Part shown: one piece after another, positions 1-8,385 of the stretch
Position numbering within the stretch: position 1 is the first letter of the stretch
How the letters are laid out: the number at the start of each line of letters is the position of its first letter
NCBI RefSeq assembly: GCF_005222815.1
Contig: NZ_STGB01000002.1
Coordinates: 496,001-560,000 of the forward strand
DNA length: 64,000 bases
Reading direction: 5' to 3'
Origin: Roseomonas sp. AR75
GTDB taxonomy: Bacteria; Pseudomonadota; Alphaproteobacteria; Acetobacterales; Acetobacteraceae
Made by a program: the position numbers and the translations under genes
Notes under the pieces: model-generated
What the model was told of the DNA's origin: nothing
Databases searched by the model: none
Seen by the model: only the letters and a program-made list of their open reading frames with translations

Positions 1-23
1 GGATCGGCCTCGGGCTTGGCCAT
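1..23 (-). CDS. 5' end of an unidentified gene, cut by the window edge
   Basis: An ATG on the minus strand at 23-21 opens a frame with no stop before the window edge; only seven codons (MAKPEAD) are visible. It is supported mainly by position: the palindromic operator at 38-51 lies 14 bp upstream, as it does for the other members of this cluster, so a divergent gene here is plausible. No function can be given. Confidence 0.3.
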
Positions 24-37
24 CGCCGGTGATTTGC

Positions 38-51
38 CTACCGTTGGGTAG
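38..51. promoter_or_regulatory. Palindromic operator 1, putative TetR site
   Basis: CTACCGTTGGGTAG: perfect 5-bp arms around a 4-bp spacer. It lies 18 bp upstream of the ATG at 70 and 14 bp upstream of the divergent start at 23. Three further copies with identical arms occur at 3677, 7080 and 8336, all in promoter positions. Inferred target of the TetR protein encoded at 3023-3658. Confidence 0.75.
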
Positions 52-69
52 ATCGTCGGGGAGCCCGCC

Positions 70-1485
70 ATGACCGTGTCGCGCCAGCCCTACGGTGCCG
101 GTGACTTGGCGCGCCTGCTGGCGCCGCGTTCGGTCGCGCTGGTCGGTGCGTCGCCCACGGCGAATTCGATGGGCGCGCGCAGCCTGGCGAACCTCGCGCG
201 CTTCTCCGGCCGCGTGTTTCCCGTGAACGGCCGCTACGCGGCGATCGCCGGCCTGCCCTGCCATGCGTCCCTGGACGCGCTGCCGGAGGTGCCGGATGTC
301 GTCATCGTCGCGCTCGCCGCGCCGCAGGTGGAGGCTGTGGTCGCGGATTGCGCGCGGCGCGGCGTGGGCGGCGTGGTGATCTATGCCGCGGGCTATGCCG
401 AGACGCAGACGGCGGAAGGCCGGGCGGCGCAGGCACGGCTCGCGGCCATCGCGCAGGAATCCGGCATGCGGATCGTCGGCCCGAACTGCGCGGGCTATGC
501 GGTGCTGCCCGCGGGGCTGCTGGCGGGCTTCCCCGAATTCCCCGCCCCGCGCCCGGGCCCGCGCGGCATCGGGCTGGTCGCGCAATCCGGCGCGCTCGGC
601 CTCGCGCTCTCGCAGGCGGCCGAGCGGGGCGTGGCGCTGACCCATGTGCTGACCTGCGGCAACTCCTGCGACGTGGACGTGGCGGACTGGCTTGCCGCAC
701 TGGCCGAGACCGGCTCCTGCGCGGCCGTTGCGCTGACCTGGGAGGGGCTGGAGGACGAGGCACGTCTTGTCGCCGCAGCACGCCTGGCGGCTTCGCGCGG
801 ACTGCCGGTAGCGGCGTGCCGGCTCGGGCTCAGCGAGGTCGGCGCGGCGCAGGCGCTGGTGCACACCGGCAGCGTGGTGACGCCGCCCGAACGCTTCCCC
901 GCGCTCTGCGCCGAAGCGGGCTTCGTACCGGTGACGCGCATCGAGGCGCTGATGGAGACCGCCTGCTTCCTGGCGAAGGCGCCGGCGCGGCCGCAGGCGG
1001 GCGGCGTCGCGATCGCCTCGGGTTCCGGCGGCACCGCGATCCTCGCGGCCGATGCGGCGGCGCGACATGGCGTGGCGGTGCCACCGCCGACACCGACAAC
1101 GGTGGAGGCGCTGCGCGCCGTGCTTCCCGCATTCGCCGCGCCACGCAATCCCTGCGACGCGACGGCGCAGGTCACCGCCAATCCCGCGATGCTGCGCGGC
1201 GTGGTGGAAGCGCTGCTCGCCGATCCCGGCATCGGCGCGCTGGTCTGCCCCTGGGGCAAGGCGTATCGCTCCGACAACATCGCCTTCCTCGGCGAGGCAG
1301 CGCGGCGCCACGGCAAGCCGGTGTGCCTGGTGTGGATGAGCCAGTGGCTGGAAGGCCCTGGCACGACGGAAGCCGAGGCCGACCCCGACCTCGCGCTGTT
1401 CCGGTCGCTCGATGCGTGCTTCGCCGCGCTGGCGGCCTGGTTCGCGCGCGATCAGGCGATGCCGCGCGTCTCGCCGGACCAGTAG
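70..1485 (+). CDS. NDP-forming acyl-CoA synthetase, alpha-type subunit (no ATP-grasp domain)
   Basis: The 471-aa protein has an N-terminal CoA-binding Rossmann domain (SVALVGASP near residue 21, IVGPNCAGY near 135), followed by the succinyl-CoA-ligase-like flavodoxin domains. The ALVHTGSVV motif (His265) matches the SHTG motif that carries the phospho-histidine in ADP-forming acetyl-CoA synthetases. The length fits an alpha subunit alone; the ATP-grasp beta part is absent here, so a partner must be encoded elsewhere or the protein has another acyl-CoA role. GGGGAG precedes the ATG, and operator 1 lies just upstream. Its 3' end overlaps the convergent ligase gene by 34 bp. Family call firm, substrate unknown. 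Confidence 0.85.
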   Translation: MTVSRQPYGAGDLARLLAPRSVALVGASPTANSMGARSLANLARFSGRVFPVNGRYAAIAGLPCHASLDALPEVPDVVIVALAAPQVEAVVADCARRGVGGVVIYAAGYAETQTAEGRAAQARLAAIAQESGMRIVGPNCAGYAVLPAGLLAGFPEFPAPRPGPRGIGLVAQSGALGLALSQAAERGVALTHVLTCGNSCDVDVADWLAALAETGSCAAVALTWEGLEDEARLVAAARLAASRGLPVAACRLGLSEVGAAQALVHTGSVVTPPERFPALCAEAGFVPVTRIEALMETACFLAKAPARPQAGGVAIASGSGGTAILAADAAARHGVAVPPPTPTTVEALRAVLPAFAAPRNPCDATAQVTANPAMLRGVVEALLADPGIGALVCPWGKAYRSDNIAFLGEAARRHGKPVCLVWMSQWLEGPGTTEAEADPDLALFRSLDACFAALAAWFARDQAMPRVSPDQ

Positions 1486-3023
1486 GGCTCGCGCAGCACC
1501 CGCTTCAGCACCTTGCCCGAGGCGTTGCGCGGCAGCGCATCCACGAAGGCGTAGCGGCGCGGCACCTTGAAGCCGCCGAGACGCTCGCGGCAGAAGGCGA
1601 TCAGCGCGTCATCGTCCGGTTGCTCCGCACCGGCGCGGAGCACGCAGACGGCCAGCAGCGCTTCCCCCCAGCGCGGATCGGGCACGCCGATGACGGCGAC
1701 GTCGCCGATGGCGGGATGCTCGGCCAGCGCGTTCTCGATCTCGCGCGGATAGATGTTGACGGCGCCGCTGACGACCATGTCCTTCAGGCGGTCATGCAGG
1801 GTGATGTAGCCGTCCTCATCCATGCTGGCAGCGTCGCCGGAATGCAGCCAGCCGCCGCGCAACGCCTCCGCGGTGGCATCCGGATTTCGCCAGTAGCCCT
1901 TCATCACGTTCGGGCCGCGCACGACGAGCTCGCCCACCGTGCCGCGCGGCACCTCGCGATCCTGCTCGTCGACGATGCGGATCTCCGCCAGCACCACGGC
2001 GCGTCCGGTGGCACGCAGCAGCTCCGGCCGGCCGGCCAGCGCCTTCTGGTGATCCACCTCGTTCAGATAGGCGATGCCGCCGGTGGATTCCGTCAGCCCG
2101 TAGCCCTGGATCAGGTCGCAACGGAACACATCGAGCGCGCGGCGCAGCAGCGGCACGGAAACCGGCGCTGCGCCGTAGTAGATGACCTCGAGCGCGGAGA
2201 AATCGCGCGTGGCGATGTCCGGCACCTCGTCCAGCAGGCGCTGCAGCATGGCCGGCACCATGTTGCAGGTATTGATGCGCTCCTGCTCCAGCAAGCGGAC
2301 GAAGGCTTCCGGCTCGAAGCGGTCGGTCAGCACGATGGTGGTGCCGTTGATCGCAGCAGTTGCAATGCGCAGCGCGCCGGCTGCGTGGTACAACGGCGTC
2401 GCCACCAGTGCGCGGCTGCCCGGCTGCCGCGCGGCGGAGGACGCAGCCATGCTCTGCTCGACATGCGCGATGATGTTGCCGTGGCTCAGCATCACGCCCT
2501 TGGGGTGGCCGGTCGTGCCGCTGGTGTAGATCAGATAGTAGAGGTCATCGGTCGCAACGTCGCGCCGCGGCCGCGTCTCCGCCGCTTCGTCGAGCAGGGC
2601 GGCGCCGGCGATCCAGCCCGGCGGCGGGGCGGCGTCGAGGGCGACGCAGGCAAGACCCGGCGGCAGGTCCGGCCGCAGCGCCTCGATCGCCGCGACATGC
2701 CCCTCGCCTTGCGCGAACACCATGCAGGGATCGGCATCGCGCAGGATCCACAGCCATTCGCGCGGCGCGAGGTGCCGGTTCAGCATCACCGGCGCAACAC
2801 CGGCCTTGGACATGCCTAGGAACATCATGCCCATCTCCGGCGTGTTGCCGGAGAGCCAGGCAGCGCGGTCGCCGATGCGCGCGCCGCGCGCGATCAGCGC
2901 ATTCGCCAGCCGGTTGGCCCAGAGATCCGCCTGCGCATAGGAAACGCTGCTTCCGTCCCGACGCAGGAAGACGATATCGGGCCGCGCGGTCGCATGCGTC
3001 TCGAACCAGTCATGCACCCGCAT
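1452..3023 (-). CDS. AMP-dependent acyl-CoA synthetase/ligase
   Basis: The 523-aa protein is a member of the ANL adenylating family that activates a carboxylic acid to its acyl-CoA using ATP. Visible motifs are the P-loop YTSGTTGHPKG (about 166-176), GYGLTE, SGDAASMDEDGYITLHDR with the hinge region, and the C-terminal LPRNASGK, whose Lys504 is the catalytic lysine position. The ATG at 3023 shares its first base with the TGA of the upstream TetR gene (TGATG), so the two are translationally coupled; the longer open frame upstream only shadows that gene. Likely gives the CoA thioester that enters the pathway of this cluster. Substrate not determinable. Confidence 0.9.
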   Translation of the reverse strand: MRVHDWFETHATARPDIVFLRRDGSSVSYAQADLWANRLANALIARGARIGDRAAWLSGNTPEMGMMFLGMSKAGVAPVMLNRHLAPREWLWILRDADPCMVFAQGEGHVAAIEALRPDLPPGLACVALDAAPPPGWIAGAALLDEAAETRPRRDVATDDLYYLIYTSGTTGHPKGVMLSHGNIIAHVEQSMAASSAARQPGSRALVATPLYHAAGALRIATAAINGTTIVLTDRFEPEAFVRLLEQERINTCNMVPAMLQRLLDEVPDIATRDFSALEVIYYGAAPVSVPLLRRALDVFRCDLIQGYGLTESTGGIAYLNEVDHQKALAGRPELLRATGRAVVLAEIRIVDEQDREVPRGTVGELVVRGPNVMKGYWRNPDATAEALRGGWLHSGDAASMDEDGYITLHDRLKDMVVSGAVNIYPREIENALAEHPAIGDVAVIGVPDPRWGEALLAVCVLRAGAEQPDDDALIAFCRERLGGFKVPRRYAFVDALPRNASGKVLKRVLREPYWSGETRGIA

Positions 3024-3658
3024 CAGTCGCCTCCGCGATCCTCTCGGGACGGCGCCATGCCGCGCGCGAAGAGGTCCAGGAAGGCGTCCGCAATGCCTTC
3101 CGGCGCCATCGGTCCGTCGGACCTGTACCAGTTGCTGATCCAGTTGAAGGCGCCGAACAGCGCGAAGCTCGCCATGCGCGGATGCAGGCTGCGGATGGAC
3201 CCGTCCGCGATGCCCTGCGCGATGATGCGCTCCACCTCGCTGTTCAGTCGCCGCCTGCCGGCATAGAGCCGCTTGCGCAACTCCGGCGGCAGGGAGCCGG
3301 GCGTAGTGCTGCGGATCAGGCAGATGCCGAAATCGGTGCACATCACCCGCGCATAGCCGCGGAACAGCAGGCGCAGCCTGTCCCAGCCGGTGCCGGGCGC
3401 GCTGCGCACCTGGTCCAGCACCTCATGCAGCTGTTCCGTCGCGATGCGCGAGCAGGCGAAGAGGATGTCTTCCTTGTTCTTCAGGTAGTAGTAGAGGAAG
3501 GGCTTGCTGACGCCGAGCGCCTCCGCGACGTCCGCGACCGATGTCGTGTGGTAGCCGCGCTCGGTGAAGATGCGCGCGGCGGCGCGCAGGATCGCAAGGC
3601 GCTTTGCCTCTCGCGGATCCTCGCGCGCTTCCGCGGCGGGCTCTGCTGCACTCTCCAT
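3023..3658 (-). CDS. TetR/AcrR-family transcriptional regulator
   Basis: The 211-aa protein has an N-terminal TetR helix-turn-helix at about residues 19-65 (AILRAAARIFTERGYHTTSVADVAEALGVSKPFLYYYLKNKEDIL) and a C-terminal ligand domain rich in aromatic residues. It is first in an operon with the acyl-CoA ligase. The palindrome CTACCGTAGGGTAG lies 18 bp upstream of its start, suggesting autoregulation. Identical arms precede three other promoters of the cluster, so it probably controls the whole regulon and responds to a pathway CoA ester, as FadR/PaaR-like TetR proteins do (inference). Confidence 0.92.
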   Translation of the reverse strand: MESAAEPAAEAREDPREAKRLAILRAAARIFTERGYHTTSVADVAEALGVSKPFLYYYLKNKEDILFACSRIATEQLHEVLDQVRSAPGTGWDRLRLLFRGYARVMCTDFGICLIRSTTPGSLPPELRKRLYAGRRRLNSEVERIIAQGIADGSIRSLHPRMASFALFGAFNWISNWYRSDGPMAPEGIADAFLDLFARGMAPSREDRGGD

Positions 3659-3676
3659 CCGGCGCCCTGCGAACTT

Positions 3677-3690
3677 CTACCGTAGGGTAG
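3677..3690. promoter_or_regulatory. Palindromic operator 2, putative TetR autoregulatory site
   Basis: CTACCGTAGGGTAG, with arms CTACC/GGTAG, in the 64-bp gap between the Bug gene stop (3723) and the TetR start (3658). Same arm sequence and spacing as the copies at 38, 7080 and 8336. Confidence 0.75.
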
Positions 3691-3722
3691 GATAGCGACG
3701 CGGGCTTGGCGCCGGAAGAGGG

Positions 3723-4688
3723 TCAGCCACTGATCTTGGCGTCGGCGATCAGCCGGCGCACGCGGACCAGTTCGCGGCTGATATGCGTCGCGAGTTCCTC
3801 GGGCGTGCCGGTCGCGCGCTCGAAGCCCAGCTTCGCCAGGCGTTCCTGCATCTCCGCGCCGGCGAGCGCCGCGATCAGGTCCGCATTGATCTTCGCGATC
3901 ACCGCGGGCGGCGTGCCCGCCGGGGCGAGCAGGCCGTTCCAGCTGTCCATCTCCACGCCGGGATAGCCGGCCTCGGCCATCGTCATCAGCTCCGGCACCA
4001 GCGAGGAGCGCGTTGCGGAGGCCATGGCCAGCGCACGGATGCGCCCGGTCTTCGACAACTCCGCGACGGTCGGGACCGAGCCGAACAGCATGGAGACATT
4101 GCCGCCGAGCAGCGCGTTCAGCGCCGGCGCCGCGCCGTTGTAGGGCACGTGAAGGATGTCCACCTGCGCGACCAGCTTGAACAGCTCGCCCGCCAGATGC
4201 GGCGCGCCGCCGATCGCGGAGGAGCTGAAGGTGAGCTGCCCAGGCCGCGCCTTCGCCAGCGCGACCAGTTCGCGCACGCTGGTCGCGGGCACAGACGGAT
4301 GCACCACCAGCATCTGCCGCACCACCGCCAGCATGGAGATCGCCGCGAAGTCGCGCACGGGATCGTAGGTGGGCGTCGTGCTGAGCAGGACGTTGGCGCC
4401 GTGCGAGGCGCTGTTGCCCATCACCAGCGTGTAGCCATCCGGCGCCTGGCGCGCGGCATAGTCGGTGCCGATGCTGCCGCCGGCGCCGGCCCGGTTGTCC
4501 ACCACCACCGGCTGGCCCCAGCGTTCCGACAGGCGCTGCGCCAGCACGCGCGCCATGATGTCGGTGGTGCCGCCGGGCGGGTACGGCACCACCAGCTTCA
4601 CGGCGCGCGACGGGTAGGCTTCCTGCGCGGATGCGCCATGCGGCAGCAGCAGCAGGCCCGGCAAGGCGAGGGCGTGACGACGGCGCAT
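3723..4688 (-). CDS. Bug/TctC-family periplasmic substrate-binding protein
   Basis: The 321-aa protein begins with a basic, hydrophobic signal peptide ending in ASAQ, then YPSRAVKLVVPYPPGGTTD, the typical first strand and loop of tripartite tricarboxylate transporter receptors. NRAGAGGSIG and the ...APDGYTL region are also characteristic. These proteins bind carboxylates in the periplasm. I chose the ATG at 4688 because GGGAGGAG precedes it and the signal peptide starts there; the open frame extends further without family similarity. No TctA/TctB permease genes are nearby. It follows the ComA-like gene by 37 bp and probably captures the substrate of the cluster. Confidence 0.9.
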   Translation of the reverse strand: MRRRHALALPGLLLLPHGASAQEAYPSRAVKLVVPYPPGGTTDIMARVLAQRLSERWGQPVVVDNRAGAGGSIGTDYAARQAPDGYTLVMGNSASHGANVLLSTTPTYDPVRDFAAISMLAVVRQMLVVHPSVPATSVRELVALAKARPGQLTFSSSAIGGAPHLAGELFKLVAQVDILHVPYNGAAPALNALLGGNVSMLFGSVPTVAELSKTGRIRALAMASATRSSLVPELMTMAEAGYPGVEMDSWNGLLAPAGTPPAVIAKINADLIAALAGAEMQERLAKLGFERATGTPEELATHISRELVRVRRLIADAKISG

Positions 4689-4725
4689 TCTCGATCTCCT
4701 CCCTTCTGCCGCGCTGCGCGCGCGG

Positions 4726-5673
4726 TCAGCTCGTCTTGCGCGGCGGCACCGGGATGGCGTTCCACCACGCATCGGTCGGCAGCGCGCCCTGGGTGCGCTC
4801 CAGCGCCTGCATGTAGGGGTGGTCGCCGAGCGGGCCGAAGCCGAAGACCGGCCAGGTGCCGAGGCGGACATGCTCGAGATACTGCACCTCCTCGAGCCGG
4901 ACATTGCCCATGTTCACCTCGGGACCGAACAGCCGCACCAGCCAGAACTGCTGCGCGCGCCGCTGCACATAGGGGATCATCGAGGAGACCTCGAAGATGA
5001 TGTTCTCCTGCCCGACCTGCCGCGCGACCTCCAGCACCTGGTCGGTGCCGTGCGGATGGCGCGCGAGGATGTCGGCCGCCGTGTCGCCCATCACCCGGCG
5101 CAGCACATGGCCTTCCCAATACGCCTTGGGCGCGCCGGCGGCGAGCAGCGTGCGGAACTCCGCCACCGTCTCCTCGATGTCGAGCTCGGTGTCGGATTTC
5201 CGGGTCTTGTCGCCTTCCGAGAACTTCTTCCCGACCTCGCCGATCGGCGTGAAGCCGCGGCGCGCGACATCGCCGACGAAGGCGGCTTCCTGTTCCTGTT
5301 CGCGCTGCGTCGTGGAGGAGGAAGAGACCTCGATATGGTCGAAGCCGAGCGCGGCCAGGCGGTCCAGCACCTCGTCTTCCTTGTGCTGCAGCCGCGCGAG
5401 TTCCACGACGATCCCGCCGGGCTGCACGCCGACGCCGGCCGCCTTGTAGAGCGCAACCTTGCGCCTGATCTCGCCGACCGGGCTGGTCAGGTGCAGCTCC
5501 GTCAGCTTCACGATGTCGATGATGTGGCCGTAGAGCGCCAGCACGCTCTCCACCATGGCGCAGTTGTAGCCGGTGTCGATCACCATGGTGATGCCCTGCT
5601 TGCGCGGCTTCGCGCTGCGCGGATGCAGCCCGATGCCGAGGACGCGGTGGAGCGGCGTGGTGTCGTCTTGCAT
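4726..5673 (-). CDS. Phosphosulfolactate synthase (ComA)-like TIM-barrel protein
   Basis: The 315-aa protein resembles the ComA family, which adds sulfite to phosphoenolpyruvate. Supporting segments are KQGITMVIDTGYN near residue 25, the ID-IVKLTELHLTSP stretch, the GVQPGGIVVELA loop, and FDHIEVSSSST, in the order seen in that family. It lies 4 bp after the MmgE/PrpD stop with GGAAGG as ribosome-binding site, so it belongs to the PrpD-ComA-Bug operon behind operator 3. No other coenzyme M or sulfolactate genes are visible, so a different C-C or C-S bond reaction on an acyl substrate is possible. Family assignment moderate, function unknown. Confidence 0.7.
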   Translation of the reverse strand: MQDDTTPLHRVLGIGLHPRSAKPRKQGITMVIDTGYNCAMVESVLALYGHIIDIVKLTELHLTSPVGEIRRKVALYKAAGVGVQPGGIVVELARLQHKEDEVLDRLAALGFDHIEVSSSSTTQREQEQEAAFVGDVARRGFTPIGEVGKKFSEGDKTRKSDTELDIEETVAEFRTLLAAGAPKAYWEGHVLRRVMGDTAADILARHPHGTDQVLEVARQVGQENIIFEVSSMIPYVQRRAQQFWLVRLFGPEVNMGNVRLEEVQYLEHVRLGTWPVFGFGPLGDHPYMQALERTQGALPTDAWWNAIPVPPRKTS

Positions 5674-5677
5674 CGGG

Positions 5678-7063
5678 TCAGCCTTCCAGCAGGGCGGCGA
5701 TGTCGTTCAGGCGCGGCGCCGTCTCCAGCGCGGCGAGCGCGGCGAAGGCGGCTTCGGCCTGGGGCAGCGGAATGGTCTGGGTGGCGCAGTCCAGGAACTT
5801 CGTGCGCAACTCATCGAGCGACAGCGGGAAGTCGGGGTGGCCCTTCGCTTCCTCGGCTCGGCCGACCAACTCCCGCCCGTCCTTCAGGCGGATGGTGACC
5901 GTGCCGGGATAGACGCCGTTGCGATACGCGATGGCGGGGTCCACCGCGGTCGTCACGCGGCGCAGCAGCGCCTGCACGTCGGCGCGCGTCACGCGGTCCA
6001 GCTTGAATTGCGCGATGCCGCAATCGCCATCCAGCAGCGCCGCGGCCAGGCAGTATTCCATGCTGAACTTCGCCTGTGCCGGCGTCTCCGGCCGATGGTG
6101 CACCAGGATGTCCGGCACCAGCGCGTTCATGGTGCAGTGGATCGAATCCACCGCATCCGGATCGGGTGCATGCGCGGCGCGCAGCGCCAGCAGCGCATCC
6201 AGTGCCGAATGCGTGCAGCCGCAGCAGGAATAGCGCTTGATGCCGACGCCGCTGGCAACGACTTCCAGCAGCGCGCCGTCATCGTAGCGCAGCGCGGAGA
6301 GATCGGGCCGGTCGGCGCCGCCGAACACATGCACGAAGCCGCGCTCGCCATCCAGCGCATCGGCATCGGCCACCAGGCCATTCGCCGCCAGCAGCGCCGC
6401 GACCACGCCGTTGCGCGCGGCGAGCCCGGCATGCAGCGGCTTCACCGCAGAGCCGAAGTTGCGGCGGATGCCAGCGGCCGATGACGCGCCGATACCCACG
6501 GCCATGCGCACGCCGCGCGCATCGAGGCCGAGCAGCTTCGCCGCGCCCACCGTCGCCGCCAGCGTGCCGAGCGTCGCGGTCGCGTGCCAGCCCGCGGCAT
6601 AGTGCGAGGGGTTCATGTTCCGCCCGAGCCGCGCCGCCGCTTCCAGCCCCGCGACATAGGCGGTGACGGCCTGCGCGCCGCCGGCGCCGTTGCGCGCGGC
6701 GAGCGCGAAGATCGCGCTGACCAGCGGCACGGAGGGATGGCCGATCATGGGCGGCGAGGAATCATCGTAGTCCAGCGCATGCCCCGCCGCGCCATTCGCC
6801 AGCGCCGCCGCAGCGGGCGGCAGGCGCAGCGTCGTGCCGAACAGCAGCGCCTCCGCCGCGCCGCCATCGGCCGCGACCACCGCGCGCACCGGCGTTGCAT
6901 CGGCGGTGTTCACGCCGGCGAGGATGCAGCCGATCGCGTCGAGCATGTTCGCCTTGGCGCGTGCGATGGCGGCTTCGGGCAGGTGCTCGAAGCGCAGGGC
7001 GGCGGCGAAGCGCCCGAGCGAGGCGGTGAGCGAATCCCGTGCCTGGCCGCCCTCATCCGGCAT
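5678..7063 (-). CDS. MmgE/PrpD-family protein
   Basis: The 461-aa protein belongs to the family of 2-methylcitrate dehydratase and cis-aconitate decarboxylase. Typical features are the N-terminal helical ...AKANMLDAIGCILAG segment, GHALDYDDS near residue 95, GWHATATLGTLAATVGAAKLLGL in the middle, and the KRYSCCGCTHSALDALL segment with clustered cysteines. The family acts on tricarboxylic or branched carboxylic acids, but members outside the methylcitrate cycle are mostly uncharacterised, and no prpB/prpC genes are here. It is the first gene of an operon with the ComA-like and Bug genes, with operator 3 16 bp upstream. Confidence 0.88.
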   Translation of the reverse strand: MPDEGGQARDSLTASLGRFAAALRFEHLPEAAIARAKANMLDAIGCILAGVNTADATPVRAVVAADGGAAEALLFGTTLRLPPAAAALANGAAGHALDYDDSSPPMIGHPSVPLVSAIFALAARNGAGGAQAVTAYVAGLEAAARLGRNMNPSHYAAGWHATATLGTLAATVGAAKLLGLDARGVRMAVGIGASSAAGIRRNFGSAVKPLHAGLAARNGVVAALLAANGLVADADALDGERGFVHVFGGADRPDLSALRYDDGALLEVVASGVGIKRYSCCGCTHSALDALLALRAAHAPDPDAVDSIHCTMNALVPDILVHHRPETPAQAKFSMEYCLAAALLDGDCGIAQFKLDRVTRADVQALLRRVTTAVDPAIAYRNGVYPGTVTIRLKDGRELVGRAEEAKGHPDFPLSLDELRTKFLDCATQTIPLPQAEAAFAALAALETAPRLNDIAALLEG

Positions 7064-7079
7064 GGCCGTCCTCCCGATC

Positions 7080-7093
7080 CTACCGCACGGTAG
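7080..7093. promoter_or_regulatory. Palindromic operator 3, putative TetR site
   Basis: CTACCGCACGGTAG, extended by matching C/G to 16 bp (7079-7094), in the 66-bp gap between the racemase stop and the PrpD start at 7063. Its presence implies a promoter inside what would otherwise look like one continuous minus-strand operon. Confidence 0.78.
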
Positions 7094-7129
7094 GTTCTGG
7101 CGGATTGAAGACCTTGGCTGGCGCCGGTG

Positions 7130-8305
7130 TCAAGCGGCGGGACCGCGCCCAGACGGCTGAGCCGCGGGATCGCCCTGCACGACGACGCCATCGGCTTCCA
7201 GCGCCTCGACCTCCTGCGCCGCGAAGCCCCAGTCGGCCAGGATGGCGCGGCTGTGTTCGCCTGGCGTCGGCGGCGGCGAATTCACGCGGCCGGGAGTGCG
7301 CGAGAAGCGCGGCGCTGGAGCGGGCTGCGTCACGCCCGCAACCTCCACGAAGGCGCCGCGTGCTGCGGCCTGCGGCGCGGCGGGCGCTTCCGTGAAGCCG
7401 AGCACCGGCGCGATGCAGGCATCGCTGTCCTCGGCCGCCGCAAGCCAATCGGCACGTGGCCGCGTCGCGAGGATCGCGGCCAGGCGCACACGCATTTCCG
7501 GCCAGCGCGCGCGATCATGCGCGGCTTCGCGCAGTTCGGCATCCGCGATGCTGCAGCGGTCAAGAAAGAGGTGCCAGAACTCCTTCTCGATCGCGCCGAC
7601 GGCGAGCCACTTGCCGTCGGCGCAGCGATAGGTGCCGTAGAACGGCGCACCGCCATCGAACAGGTTCTGCTCGCGCGCCTCGCGCCACAAACCCTTGCCG
7701 TGATAGGCCCAGATCATCGCGGCGAGCAGCGAGGCGCCCTCGGTCATCGCCGCATCCACCACCTGGCCGCGGCCGGAACGCTGGCGTTCGACCAGCGCGG
7801 CGAGGATGCCCGCCACCAGCAGCATCCCGCCGCCGCCGAAATCGCCGAGCAGGTTCAGCGGCGGCACCGGCCGCTCCGCCGCGCCGATAGACGCAAGGAT
7901 ACCGGTGGTCGCGAGATAGGTCAGGTCATGGCCGGCGCGCTGCGCCAGCGGGCCGTCCTGGCCCCAGCCGGTGACGCGCCCATAGACCAGACGCGGGTTG
8001 CGCGCCTGGCACGCCTCCGGCCCAAGGCTCAGGCGTTCCATCACGCCGGGCCGGAACCCTTCGATCAGCGCATCCGCCTGCGCCACCAGGCGCAGCACCA
8101 GCGCGGCCGCGCCGGGGCGCTTGAGATCGACCGCGAGCGAGCGCCGCCCACGGTTCAGCACATCGCCGCGCGTCTGGTTCCAGCGCGCGCCGGGACGGCC
8201 GATGCGAATGACCTCGGCGCCCATGTCGGCCAGCCACATCGCGGCGAAGGGACCCGGCCCGACGCCGACCATCTCGATCACCTTCACGCCGTCGAGCGGA
8301 CCCAT
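7130..8305 (-). CDS. Alpha-methylacyl-CoA racemase (CaiB/BaiF fold)
   Basis: The 391-aa protein is a class III CoA-transferase-fold enzyme with the racemase residues: His126 (AGHDLTY), Asp155 ([10 protein letters not shown]) and Glu240 (VGAIEKEFW). These match His126, Asp156 and Glu241 of mycobacterial MCR. It would epimerise a 2-methylacyl-CoA, which points to a branched substrate, consistent with the acyl-CoA dehydrogenase and hydratase of the divergent operon. It starts at 8305, 30 bp from operator 4. Distinct from the two CaiB/BaiF proteins at 12908 and 14104, which lack the His/Glu set. Confidence 0.88.
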   Translation of the reverse strand: MGPLDGVKVIEMVGVGPGPFAAMWLADMGAEVIRIGRPGARWNQTRGDVLNRGRRSLAVDLKRPGAAALVLRLVAQADALIEGFRPGVMERLSLGPEACQARNPRLVYGRVTGWGQDGPLAQRAGHDLTYLATTGILASIGAAERPVPPLNLLGDFGGGGMLLVAGILAALVERQRSGRGQVVDAAMTEGASLLAAMIWAYHGKGLWREAREQNLFDGGAPFYGTYRCADGKWLAVGAIEKEFWHLFLDRCSIADAELREAAHDRARWPEMRVRLAAILATRPRADWLAAAEDSDACIAPVLGFTEAPAAPQAAARGAFVEVAGVTQPAPAPRFSRTPGRVNSPPPTPGEHSRAILADWGFAAQEVEALEADGVVVQGDPAAQPSGRGPAA

Positions 8306-8335
8306 GCGACCCTCCCCAGGGGTTTGACAGTGATT

Positions 8336-8349
8336 CTACCGCTCGGTAG
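8336..8349. promoter_or_regulatory. Palindromic operator 4 in the divergent promoter region
   Basis: CTACCGCTCGGTAG between the racemase start (8305, minus) and the hydratase start (8386, plus). Same arms as the other three copies, so one site could control both the racemase and the seven-gene plus-strand operon. Confidence 0.78.
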
Positions 8350-8385
8350 CATCGAGGCAAGGGCCATAGGGAGCGCACCGCCTTC

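Noticed and set aside
348..2819. Long open frame (823 codons) on the plus strand across the first two genes
   Set aside because: It encodes Arg/Ala/Gly-rich sequence with no family similarity and overlaps two well-supported genes; high GC content suppresses stop codons in shadow frames.
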